From NCBI GenBank assembly GCA_965243755.1, contig CBDEVW010000003.1:1302001-1366000 (forward strand): a stretch of 64,000 nt of DNA, read 5' to 3'. The translations under genes and the position numbers were made by a program. Positions 8,012-16,948 of this stretch are shown piece by piece. The notes beneath the pieces are model-generated. The model saw only the letters and a list, made by a program, of their open reading frames with translations. It was not told the origin of the DNA and made no database searches. The DNA is from JANSWY01 sp965243755 (lineage in GTDB: Bacteria; Bacteroidota; Bacteroidia; Cytophagales; Cyclobacteriaceae). Position 1 is the first letter of the stretch. Every line of letters starts with the position of its first letter.

Positions 8012-11000
8012 TTACCTCCTTATTTGAAATTTTCGCTTCATCATTCCATACTCTACTGTTTCTATCAGCAAATGGTACAGGCCATTGTCCAAACCTAACG
8101 GAAGTGCAAATGTCATCTGTCCACTCAGCCCCTGATTTTGTATTGTCACTACTTTTTGTCCCAGGGCATTATAGATCTCAATTTTTCTGATGCTGACACC
8201 CTGCATGCCCTCACTTATCGATAGCGTATTGCTTGCAGGATTGGGTGAGATGATGAGTTCGTCTGCCAGGTGGTCCGCTGCACCTACCACTTGTAGCCCA
8301 AATCCCGACACGCTTAAAAACTCAGCATCTGCTCCTGTACTGCTATGGGTTATTACTCCATCAAATGGTCCTTCTTCGTCTGGAATAAACTTGATATAAA
8401 TCGTTGTTTCAGCAACTACCCCATCTACAGGAGTAAGTTCCAAAGGAGGATCATTGACAAAACCTTCTGTTTCTGACAATGAGACATAATATCCTATAGA
8501 GGGAGAAATCACCAGATTATCGGAAAGGTCTGCGCCAGCTACTGTGTACGATTGCACACCGGATTCATCATCCACAGTCACTTCCCCAAAGAAATCCAAA
8601 GACGATGTAATAATTATTGAGGGATCGAGCACACGCCCATCTCCGGTCACCAAGACCTCTTCATTGAACTGCCCCGAACTGTGTGTTATAAACTCCTGCA
8701 CAAACCCATCAATCTGCGGGGTGAATTTCACATACACAGTAGTATCAATGTTACCGTTCCCTATATCCACATTCAGAATCTCAGTTGAGAATCCCGCGGT
8801 GGTGTCTAATGTAATGACAAAGTTGTTTGAACTTGTTGTAATGCTTAGGGTTTCGGTAAGCCCTATACCTACTAACCGGTAACTCTGGATCGCTGATTCT
8901 TCTCCTACCACCACTTCTCCGAAGGTCGTGAGTGAAGAATCATCCACCTGCAAAGAAGGATATCTTGCCTCACCGCTCAGGTATACATATACATCACTCA
9001 GTCCCTCTACCACTACCTGCAATGAATCCGTTCTATCCTCCTCGTCAATTGGACTGTAAACAATGAAAACCTCAGTTGCAGATACTGAACCTGCTTCATC
9101 CGGAGTTAACGCCAGGCTACTCGAGTAGCCACTGCCAGAAGTCGTTGTTATTTCAAACCCATTAGGAGCGATAAGTGTCAGGTCACCCCTTAAATCAGTA
9201 GCGGAAACTTCCAGTGCCTGCTCCGGAGAGGACTCTCCAACTATTACAAATCCAAAATCAATGGTGCCTGGAGTAATATTGACTGATGGTTCTGCGGCAC
9301 CACTTCCACTCACTTCGATCTCACGGGTAACTGCTCCATCACTGGTGTGTGATACCACATCATTAAAGTCTGCAATTGCAGCAGGGGAAAACCTGATGTA
9401 AATGGTGGTAGTGTCTACGGAACCTCCCGACTGTTGCAGCACCATGGTTTCTCCAGAAAATCCAGTGCCTGAGGTAAGTGAAATCTCAAATCCTGAAGGG
9501 GGAACAATGGCAATATCGCCTGTAAGGTTGGTCCCAAAGACCTGATAGAGCTGCTCTTCGGAATTTGTACCAACAGTCACAGTTCCAAAATCAGCAATGG
9601 ACCCTAAAATCCCGATTACTGCAGGTGCGGTGATTCCTCCTCCCTGATAGTAACCAATATTGCTTCCATAGGTAGGATCCCCTGCTCCAATGGCGGGACT
9701 ACCAGTGACCAAGGAAGTGTCACAGGAAAACAAATCAGCAAATAGTGGATCATCATCCAGGTTGCCTCCACCATCTACACCCAGGGAGGTACTCCAATTG
9801 CTACTTCCACCTGAATTTTTGATGATGCTATTATAATAAGTTGGCGCTGCTCCATTGATATTGCTCACGGTCCCCCAGATGATTGAATTTTGAATTTCGA
9901 CTTCTACAGTACCCAGGTACGCTGCATTGGTCATTTCTTCCTCTGCGAAGGTCACATTGATCAATGTAGGTCGGGAAAATCCACCAATATTATCACATGC
10001 ACCTCCGGCATCAAGTGCAATGACTTCCAATCCTCCTCCGGAATTGCCACAAAAGAAAACATCCCTAAACACCGGATCGGCATTTCCATTGCATCCGCCA
10101 TACACTTTTACACCACCTCCCTGATCGGAGGAATTGTCGATAAATGTTGTTTGGTTGATTTGGGGACGCGCATTACCAACTACTCCCTCCACATGAAGGC
10201 CACCACCATCCTGCCCAGAACTGTTGTTGAGGAATTGAATATTATTCAGGATCGGATCTGCAGTAGCATCGGTAGCAATAGCAGCGATCACCATTCCACC
10301 ACCCCATATGGTGGCATAATTATCTTTGATCACCAGGTTGTTCAGAGTAGGACTGGACGTTCCATCAAATGCACCAGCATAAATGAATACACCACCTCCT
10401 CTCGAACTGTACTGGTGCTCATTGGGATCACCATTGGCATTTCCGCTACTAATGGTAAATCCGTCCAGTACCGCGTCGCTGGAAATCTCATGTTCCGATC
10501 CGTTGGCAACCACTACATGATAACTATTGTCGGTAGTCCCTACTGATGCATCATCTCCCTGCAGATCTCCACTTAAAATGGTTTCATTCGTAATAAAATC
10601 TCTGTCCTGCAGGGTTTCAGCATTAATAGTGCTCTCATCTCCTGCAAATCCGCCATAAACCCTGACGCCATCTAGCATCTCAAAGGACACTTCGCGTGCG
10701 GTATCTGAGGGAGTATAAACGCCTTTGGCTACAAAAATCCTGGTACCAAAGGTGCTCACTTCCAATGCCTCCTGAAGTGATGTGTATGCATCGGTCCAGG
10801 AGGATCCATCGCCATTACCAGTTGCATCCTGCTTTACATAAATACCATCAAAATGAATTGATAATGCATCAGTGCCTGTTCCCTGGTAGTAACCAATATT
10901 GTTCCCATTGGTTGAATTTCCAGCGCCTAGTGCCGGCGAACCACTTTGAAGGTTCACATTGCAGGTAAATAAATCAACGAATAACGGGTCAGTATCAATA

Positions 11001-13981
11001 TTGTTGCCGCTATCCGTACCCAGGTCATCTTCCCAGAGGTCGTTGGGCATGGAGTTTTCAATTAAAGAAAACTGATAATCAGCGGTAGAATTGACATCAA
11101 AATTGTGGTGCTGATGTGTCCCCCCTTCATTACCCCACACTATGGTATTGACGTAATTGACGTTAGACCTGAAATTATATACTGCGGGCCCAGACCCCTC
11201 ACATCGATTCTGCGCGAAGGTATTATTGGTCAGATACAATTGTTCTGATGTGCTGGTTGATGTACTTTCTGAGGTGTAGATCGCACCTCCGTCAGCCTTT
11301 GCAAAGTTGCGACAAAAGAGGCTATTGGATATTTCAGGTGATTCCGTACCGGACATGTAGATAGCCCCTCCTCTGCCAGAGAAACTCATTGCTTCATTTG
11401 CAATAAACTCACAGGAATCCAATGTCAGGTCATTGGCCGCATATCGGATGGCTCCTCCCAGCCCACCTGTGGCCGTAACTTTATTGCGTTTAAAAATTGA
11501 TTTTGAGATGGTGAGGTTCCCTGCGCTGCTGGCATATATGGCCCCTCCTTCATTCTCGGTGAAATTATCCAGGAAGCGGCAGTTCGTCATGTCTACATTG
11601 CAATTACTCAAGTGAATGGCTCCCCCTTCATCTTCAGAGAAATTATTGATGAATTGGCAATCAATCAGATCAAATGTGCTGCTGACCCCAGTAAATGCAG
11701 CGCCTCCATCAATGTTTCCTGTTGCTTCATTATCCCGAAAAACAACATTTTCAATAGTCCCATTGCTGCTGAGCACATAAATCCCAGCACCAGAATAGGC
11801 TCTGTTGTCTTTGATGATCAGGTTCCTGAAGGCTACAGAAGCACTGCTGATCACATAGATGGCAGCCCCACTGCCAGAACTTCTCAGTGCTTTTGTAAGT
11901 GTGAATCCGTCGATGGTCGTGAGGTCATCACAATCATCCAAATAAAGTAAGCGTTTACTATTCATGGATTCATCTCCTCCCCGGTATCCTGTGATGATGG
12001 TTTCGTTGGTTTCAAAATCCCTGTTGGCAATTGCAGTAGCGTCAATCACTTCATTCCCGGCAAATCCTCCAAAAACTGTCACACCGTTACCAACAGTTAG
12101 CGCAACAGTACTATCGGCCTGGTTGGCTACATATGTGCCCTTCGCCACCACTACTGTATCTCCCTGGATGGCAATGGCCATCGCCTCGTCCAATGAGGTA
12201 TACGCATTCGTCCAACTTTCACCTGAGTTGCTCCCGGTTGCAGCGGCATCAACATAAATGATCGCGGGATCAATAGCGACACCTTCTACATCATAAGATG
12301 GGTTGTCTGCTCCGGAACTTTCATGGGTGATCTCCCCGGTATATCTGCCTTTAGTATCCGGATTGAATCGCACATAGATGGTGGTTGAGCTCACTGTTCC
12401 AGAAGATGGCGTTAGGGTGATGACACTGGTATTGCCAGAATAATCCCCGCTTGTCAGTGAAATCTCAAAACCCTCCGGAGCAGTTATTACCAGGTCATCG
12501 GTCAGGTTTACGGCGCTTACCGTATATGATTGCTCTGCAGAGGCAGTACCAAAATCCATCACTCCAAAATCGTATCCAGTATCACTTATTGAAATGTCAG
12601 GAAGAACGGCTGTCGCTGTTATGGTTGTCTTTAAGGTAGGCGCATCGGTGCTGATAAAAGTAATTGTTCCGTTATCGTCACCGTTGGAAGTTGGTACATA
12701 AATGGTATAAATCGTTGTTTCATTGACCACCCCTGCTGTTTCTTGCAAGGATATTGTGGAGGTATTACCACTATAGTCCCCACTGGTAGTGGAAAGCAGG
12801 AAAGCGCTGTTTGATACGCTCATTGAAATGTCTGAACTAAGATCAACTCCACTGACTGTAAAGCTCATTTCTGCAGAAGTATCAGTGGTCACCTCTCCAA
12901 ATGATAATAATGAATTGCTCACGATCATGGCATTGCCTGGTATAGCTTCACCCTGGTACCATCCAATGTTATCACCATACGTTGCATTCCCGGCATTCAA
13001 GGCCGCTGACCCTTCCAGCAGACGGTGATCACCTGTTGAAATGTCTGCTAAAAGCGGAAATCCTGCGGGGTTGTTTCCTCCATCTGTTCCGAGTGCATCA
13101 TTCCAGTTGGTCCCACTTCCACCAGTACCTTTCAGTAAGGAGTAACTGATGACTGGCAAATCCGTTCCACCCACTTCAAAGTCACCATCCTCATTGTCCC
13201 ACGAAATGCAATTAATGAAAGAAGTGCTACTGTTTTCGTTTTCCAGGCCTTTGGCAGTTGCCGAGCTGACCAGGCTTGTGGTATTGGTAATGGTCATGTT
13301 ATAGATGAGTGGAGAGCTGTCTACAATGGTCATCGCCGCACCGGAACTAAGCATGCGGTTATCATAAATCAGGATATTTCCCATTTCCATATTACCTGCT
13401 CCTGCGATGTTTATGGCAGCACCTCCTCCACCAGCAGAATAATTGTTATAAAGCACCAAATTTTTCAGGGTCGGGTTGCCACCATTTACATAAATCCCTC
13501 CACCACCAGTTGAGCTATTGGCATTCCCCCGGGTAATGGTAAATCCATCCAATACACCTGTGCTGTCTACTGAAGCCGCTTCTACGACATGTTCTGAGTA
13601 GTCATTGAGATCAGTATTTGATTGAATGTCGCCGTTGAGAATGGTAGCGTTTGTTTCAAAATCCCTCGCATCCAGGGTTGTCTGGTCAATGGTGGCTTCA
13701 GTACCTGCAAATCCACCAAAGATTTTCACTCCTGTGATCATCTCAAAGGATATCGACCTGGAGGTAGTTGCGGTGGGTTTATACGTTCCAGCAGCTACCA
13801 CGATGGTATCACCTGAAGTGGCAGCAGCCAATGCATCACGAAGTTCTGTGTATGCGTCTGTCCAGGAAGTTCCGTCTCCTGCGCCGGACGCGTTAACATT
13901 CACATATTTTATCTGGGCAAAAGTGAGGTTGGTGAAAAACAATAAAGTTACTACTATGACGAGGTGGGCAGACTTTCTCAT
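8012..13981 (-). CDS. Giant T9SS-sorted surface protein: three beta-helix modules and six Ig-like repeats (1989 aa)
   Basis: After a signal peptide (1-22) the protein has three parallel beta-helix modules (about 24-340, 573-1020, 1045-1455). Each opens with YV-ASG-G-GxSWTDAYTxL and closes with GNxxxGxNIGYYQG, the choice-of-anchor-Q type. Between helices 1 and 2 lie two, and after helix 3 four, ~110-residue Ig-like repeats marked by DFGxVxVG...SYxVxGxxL and TTIYVRFxP. Residues ~1905-1989 are a T9SS type A sorting domain (IISPNPASNTLSI). It should be exported to the cell surface. Beta-helix folds often bind or cleave polysaccharide, but no catalytic residues can be named, so adhesion or glycan binding is only a guess. 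It is a single-gene unit. Confidence 0.85.
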   Translation of the reverse strand: MRKSAHLVIVVTLLFFTNLTFAQIKYVNVNASGAGDGTSWTDAYTELRDALAAATSGDTIVVAAGTYKPTATTSRSISFEMITGVKIFGGFAGTEATIDQTTLDARDFETNATILNGDIQSNTDLNDYSEHVVEAASVDSTGVLDGFTITRGNANSSTGGGGIYVNGGNPTLKNLVLYNNYSAGGGGAAINIAGAGNMEMGNILIYDNRMLSSGAAMTIVDSSPLIYNMTITNTTSLVSSATAKGLENENSSTSFINCISWDNEDGDFEVGGTDLPVISYSLLKGTGGSGTNWNDALGTDGGNNPAGFPLLADISTGDHRLLEGSAALNAGNATYGDNIGWYQGEAIPGNAMIVSNSLLSFGEVTTDTSAEMSFTVSGVDLSSDISMSVSNSAFLLSTTSGDYSGNTSTISLQETAGVVNETTIYTIYVPTSNGDDNGTITFISTDAPTLKTTITATAVLPDISISDTGYDFGVMDFGTASAEQSYTVSAVNLTDDLVITAPEGFEISLTSGDYSGNTSVITLTPSSGTVSSTTIYVRFNPDTKGRYTGEITHESSGADNPSYDVEGVAIDPAIIYVDAAATGSNSGESWTNAYTSLDEAMAIAIQGDTVVVAKGTYVANQADSTVALTVGNGVTVFGGFAGNEVIDATAIANRDFETNETIITGYRGGDESMNSKRLLYLDDCDDLTTIDGFTLTKALRSSGSGAAIYVISSASVAFRNLIIKDNRAYSGAGIYVLSSNGTIENVVFRDNEATGNIDGGAAFTGVSSTFDLIDCQFINNFSEDEGGAIHLSNCNVDMTNCRFLDNFTENEGGAIYASSAGNLTISKSIFKRNKVTATGGLGGAIRYAANDLTLDSCEFIANEAMSFSGRGGAIYMSGTESPEISNSLFCRNFAKADGGAIYTSESTSTSTSEQLYLTNNTFAQNRCEGSGPAVYNFRSNVNYVNTIVWGNEGGTHQHHNFDVNSTADYQFSLIENSMPNDLWEDDLGTDSGNNIDTDPLFVDLFTCNVNLQSGSPALGAGNSTNGNNIGYYQGTGTDALSIHFDGIYVKQDATGNGDGSSWTDAYTSLQEALEVSTFGTRIFVAKGVYTPSDTAREVSFEMLDGVRVYGGFAGDESTINAETLQDRDFITNETILSGDLQGDDASVGTTDNSYHVVVANGSEHEISSDAVLDGFTISSGNANGDPNEHQYSSRGGGVFIYAGAFDGTSSPTLNNLVIKDNYATIWGGGMVIAAIATDATADPILNNIQFLNNSSGQDGGGLHVEGVVGNARPQINQTTFIDNSSDQGGGVKVYGGCNGNADPVFRDVFFCGNSGGGLEVIALDAGGACDNIGGFSRPTLINVTFAEEEMTNAAYLGTVEVEIQNSIIWGTVSNINGAAPTYYNSIIKNSGGSSNWSTSLGVDGGGNLDDDPLFADLFSCDTSLVTGSPAIGAGDPTYGSNIGYYQGGGITAPAVIGILGSIADFGTVTVGTNSEEQLYQVFGTNLTGDIAIVPPSGFEISLTSGTGFSGETMVLQQSGGSVDTTTIYIRFSPAAIADFNDVVSHTSDGAVTREIEVSGSGAAEPSVNITPGTIDFGFVIVGESSPEQALEVSATDLRGDLTLIAPNGFEITTTSGSGYSSSLALTPDEAGSVSATEVFIVYSPIDEEDRTDSLQVVVEGLSDVYVYLSGEARYPSLQVDDSSLTTFGEVVVGEESAIQSYRLVGIGLTETLSITTSSNNFVITLDTTAGFSTEILNVDIGNGNIDTTVYVKFTPQIDGFVQEFITHSSGQFNEEVLVTGDGRVLDPSIIITSSLDFFGEVTVDDESGVQSYTVAGADLSDNLVISPSIGYYVSLSETEGFVNDPPLELTPVDGVVAETTIYIKFIPDEEGPFDGVITHSSTGADAEFLSVSGFGLQVVGAADHLADELIISPNPASNTLSISEGMQGVSIRKIEIYNALGQKVVTIQNQGLSGQMTFALPLGLDNGLYHLLIETVEYGMMKRKFQIRR

Positions 13982-14136
13982 TTTAAGCTGGGTTTGGTAA
14001 GAAAACTATTTGTATTTGAATTTAAGCCTTTTACTCAGGAAAATCCAGACAAAATCGATGGAGTCAAATGATTGATCGATATGCGTTGATAATGGTTAGA
14101 TAATTGAATAATTCATGGGACGTGTTATTCACCAAA

Positions 14137-15468
14137 TCATTTCACTCCCTCTCCCAGTTGAGGTATAGACAACAAAAACTGTGTATGATTTCCTACCCTG
14201 TTATATTCCAGGGACCCTTTATGTGCCCGGGCTATTTTTCTTGACAATGCCAGGCCTACACCTGATCCCTCGGCTTTGGTGGTGAAAAAAGGAATGAATA
14301 TCTGATTCAAAACTTTCTGTGGAACTCCCGGCCCATTGTCTTCCACTGCAATCTGAACAGCATCCTCCTCCCTGCTCAATTTTACAGTAATTGCAGGTTT
14401 TTCTGTTCCATTGGTTGCTTCTACAGCATTTTTCACGAGGTTATTCAGCGCAAGGCCAATCAGTACCCTATCCAGGATCAGTGTCCCATTTATCTCGTCA
14501 TGAACCGCTAAAGTGCCTTCATTAATTGTTGCCTGCAGGGAGGTGATCATTGCTGCTAGCTCCCTACTGTGGCAGGCAGACAGCACCGGTTCAATTGGCC
14601 GATTGATCTGCTTGTAGGCTTCTACAAACTTCAGCAAACCGGCAGTACGCTCTTCTATCGCGTTGAGGCTCATGGCGATATTTTTCTGATCGTTCTGATC
14701 CAGTTCTACCAACTTTTCATCTAAAACCAGCTTTTGGTTCACTATCCTGATCAGTGACAGAATGGGCGTTGTGGAATTCATGATCTCATGAGTCATGACC
14801 CGCATGAGTTTCTGATAACTTTCAAATTCCTTGGCATCCAGCGGATTTTTAATATCGGTCAGGCTGATGAGTTTGTAGTCCTTCCCTTTCAATTTGAATG
14901 ATTCAGTCTTTACAAAAAGTTGTTGACCCTTTCCATGGTCTATCCACTCTGATGGAGGCGCATGGGTACTGATCATGACTTCATGTATTTTGGGAAATTC
15001 CAACTTTAGCCGATCAACGTTTACCAATCCCGGGATGCCCAGCAAAGCGTTGAATGCTTTGTTGCTAAACAGCACCTCACCCTGGTCACTGTAACAGGCT
15101 ACCGCTACTGAAATATGGCCCAGCACCATGCGCAACAAATGATATTCGGCCTGCTTTCCCGATTCCAGCTCTTCCAGGCTCTGGGTGATGAGGTCATAAG
15201 CTTCCTGCATCTCTTTTGATCCCGCCTGCCTTCTGTATGCCCGACTAAAGTCTTTATGCTTCACGCTGAGCAAAAACCTTGTCCAGCCACGCTCCTGGCG
15301 CAACAAATACCAGGTCATTTCAATGGCCGACAACAAAATCAATAAACCAAACATGATCGGTGTAATGATTAATTCGGTTTTCAGGTACGAATATGCGAGA
15401 CCAAATACCAGCACAATTAATATCAGGACCCTGATGATCACACGAATAAATCCTTTACCAGAGATCAT
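14137..15468 (-). CDS. Membrane-bound sensor histidine kinase, NtrY-like (443 aa)
   Basis: Two N-terminal transmembrane helices (about 8-27 and 33-50) precede a PAS-like region (~110-215), an H box MRVMTHEIMNSTTPI with His at about 227, and a full HATPase domain: N box NNLVKNAVEAT, G1 DNGPG, F box IFIPFFTTK and G2 GSGVGLAL. It autophosphorylates and should pass the phosphate to the response regulator encoded just upstream, with which it overlaps by 14 bp. The domain order and the pairing with a sigma54 activator match the NtrY/AtoS-like group. The signal sensed is unknown. Confidence 0.9.
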   Translation of the reverse strand: MISGKGFIRVIIRVLILIVLVFGLAYSYLKTELIITPIMFGLLILLSAIEMTWYLLRQERGWTRFLLSVKHKDFSRAYRRQAGSKEMQEAYDLITQSLEELESGKQAEYHLLRMVLGHISVAVACYSDQGEVLFSNKAFNALLGIPGLVNVDRLKLEFPKIHEVMISTHAPPSEWIDHGKGQQLFVKTESFKLKGKDYKLISLTDIKNPLDAKEFESYQKLMRVMTHEIMNSTTPILSLIRIVNQKLVLDEKLVELDQNDQKNIAMSLNAIEERTAGLLKFVEAYKQINRPIEPVLSACHSRELAAMITSLQATINEGTLAVHDEINGTLILDRVLIGLALNNLVKNAVEATNGTEKPAITVKLSREEDAVQIAVEDNGPGVPQKVLNQIFIPFFTTKAEGSGVGLALSRKIARAHKGSLEYNRVGNHTQFLLSIPQLGEGVK

Positions 15469-16783
15469 ATTTCTTCATTTTGCGATAAAGCGTATTTCTA
15501 CCAATTCCCAGCTCTGAGGCTGCCCGGCTAATATTGCCTGCATGCTTTTTGATCACCTCTTCAATTTTTCGTTTCTCTACCTCATAAAGGTTATCCTGAT
15601 TCTCTGAACCCCTCTCTATTTCTTCAAAACCTGTTGCACTTTCCATAATCACCATTCGCTCGATGGTGTTTCTAAGTTCTCTGATATTACCGGGCCAGCT
15701 GTACGCCATGAACCTTTCCATTTGCGGCTTTTCGAAAGCCATGGTTTTGTCATATTTCCTGTTGAAAACCGCCAGATAATGGTTTATAAGCGGCACAATA
15801 TCAGCACTTCTCTCCCGCAATGGAGGAATCTCAATATGTACCGTATTGATTCGAAACAGCAAGTCCTGTCTGAATTGATCCGAATCCTGCAACATGGATA
15901 GTGGTTTATGGGAGGTACTGATGGTCCGGATATCGATTGCCCTAGAATGGTGATCTCCTACACGCTGCACTGTTCTGTTTTCAAGGACAGACAGCAATTT
16001 GCTTTGAAGATGTAAAGGCAGGTCCCCAATTTCATCCAGCAACAAAGTACCCAGATTAGCTACTTCCATCAAACCAGGCTTATCCTCGTGGGCATCTGTG
16101 TATGCTCCCTTAACATGACCAAAGAGTGTTGAAGAAAACAATCCCTCTGAGATCGCTCCCAGATCAGCATGAATGAATGGATGAGCGGCTCTCAACGACT
16201 GATTATGGATCATACGCGCCAAAACTTCCTTCCCGGTACCATGTTCCCCTGTAATCAGGATCGAGGCATCAGTACCTGCAGTTTTTGAGATGATGTCCAT
16301 TATCTTCCTCATGGGCTCAGATTCACCAATCACTCCATGATGGACCTGATTAGTCTGACGGATCAACAAGTCTCGGGAGGAAGTGACTTCTTCCAGTTGC
16401 TGTTTAGAGTTGGCCAGGTTCAGTGCGGCCTGTACTGTAGCTATAAATTTTTCGTTTGAGAAGGGTTTTTCCAGGAAATCGGTGGCACCTTGTTTCAATG
16501 CCTCCACCGCTACATCCAGAAATCCATGGGCAGTAAGGACTACTATGGACACTTCTGGTTTTTCTTCTTTGATCTTTCTAATCCAGGCCAAACCTTCAGC
16601 GCCATCATCATCTCCAATGCTAAAATTGAGATCCAGGATAATGACTTTGATGGCAGACTGATGCAAAATATTCAAAACGCCATCAGGATGCTGCATGCTA
16701 TGAATTTCACCGAAAGGCTCCTGCAATACCATCTGGATGGTGTGCAGCAACATTGGGTCATCATCAATCGCAATTATTTCCAT
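15455..16783 (-). CDS. Sigma54-dependent response regulator, NtrC family (442 aa)
   Basis: It contains a receiver domain (1-120, phospho-acceptor Asp51 in VIILDLNFS, acidic DDD at 7-9), an AAA+ activator domain (~145-370, Walker A GEHGTGKE, Walker B LLLDEIGDL) and a Fis-type HTH at the end (NISRAASELGIGRNTLYRKM). The sigma54-contact loop, usually GAFTGA, reads GAYTDA here; the family tolerates such changes. It forms a two-gene unit with the histidine kinase downstream and is divergent from the FtsX-type permease, which is its likely target. It activates transcription with RpoN when phosphorylated. Confidence 0.9.
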   Translation of the reverse strand: MEIIAIDDDPMLLHTIQMVLQEPFGEIHSMQHPDGVLNILHQSAIKVIILDLNFSIGDDDGAEGLAWIRKIKEEKPEVSIVVLTAHGFLDVAVEALKQGATDFLEKPFSNEKFIATVQAALNLANSKQQLEEVTSSRDLLIRQTNQVHHGVIGESEPMRKIMDIISKTAGTDASILITGEHGTGKEVLARMIHNQSLRAAHPFIHADLGAISEGLFSSTLFGHVKGAYTDAHEDKPGLMEVANLGTLLLDEIGDLPLHLQSKLLSVLENRTVQRVGDHHSRAIDIRTISTSHKPLSMLQDSDQFRQDLLFRINTVHIEIPPLRERSADIVPLINHYLAVFNRKYDKTMAFEKPQMERFMAYSWPGNIRELRNTIERMVIMESATGFEEIERGSENQDNLYEVEKRKIEEVIKKHAGNISRAASELGIGRNTLYRKMKKYDLW

Positions 16784-16909
16784 GGAGGGTAAAGATAGTC
16801 ATTTACTGTTCCAGGTTGGAACACTCGCATGTCCCAAAATGGTCGTAATTTTAGGCGAATGCCAAACAAACAAGATGTACTCATCTCATTTTCAGCGATT
16901 TAATAATTT

Positions 16910-16925
16910 TGGCAGCCTTTTGGAC
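16910..16925 (+). promoter_or_regulatory. Candidate sigma54-type promoter before the permease (weak)
   Basis: The sequence TTGGCAGCCTTTTGGACC sits 24 bp before the permease start. It resembles the -24/-12 consensus TGGCAC-N5-TTGCA but the second block is TTGGA and the spacing is one base short of ideal (GG-N10-GA). The adjacent sigma54 activator gene makes it worth listing, but the match alone is not strong. Confidence 0.3.
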
Positions 16926-16948
16926 CTGTATGTTCAAAATCTAATACC

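Noticed and set aside
9890..10546. 218-codon plus-strand frame inside the beta-helix giant
   Set aside because: It is antisense to a clearly coding T9SS protein and its translation has no domain, signal or family features.
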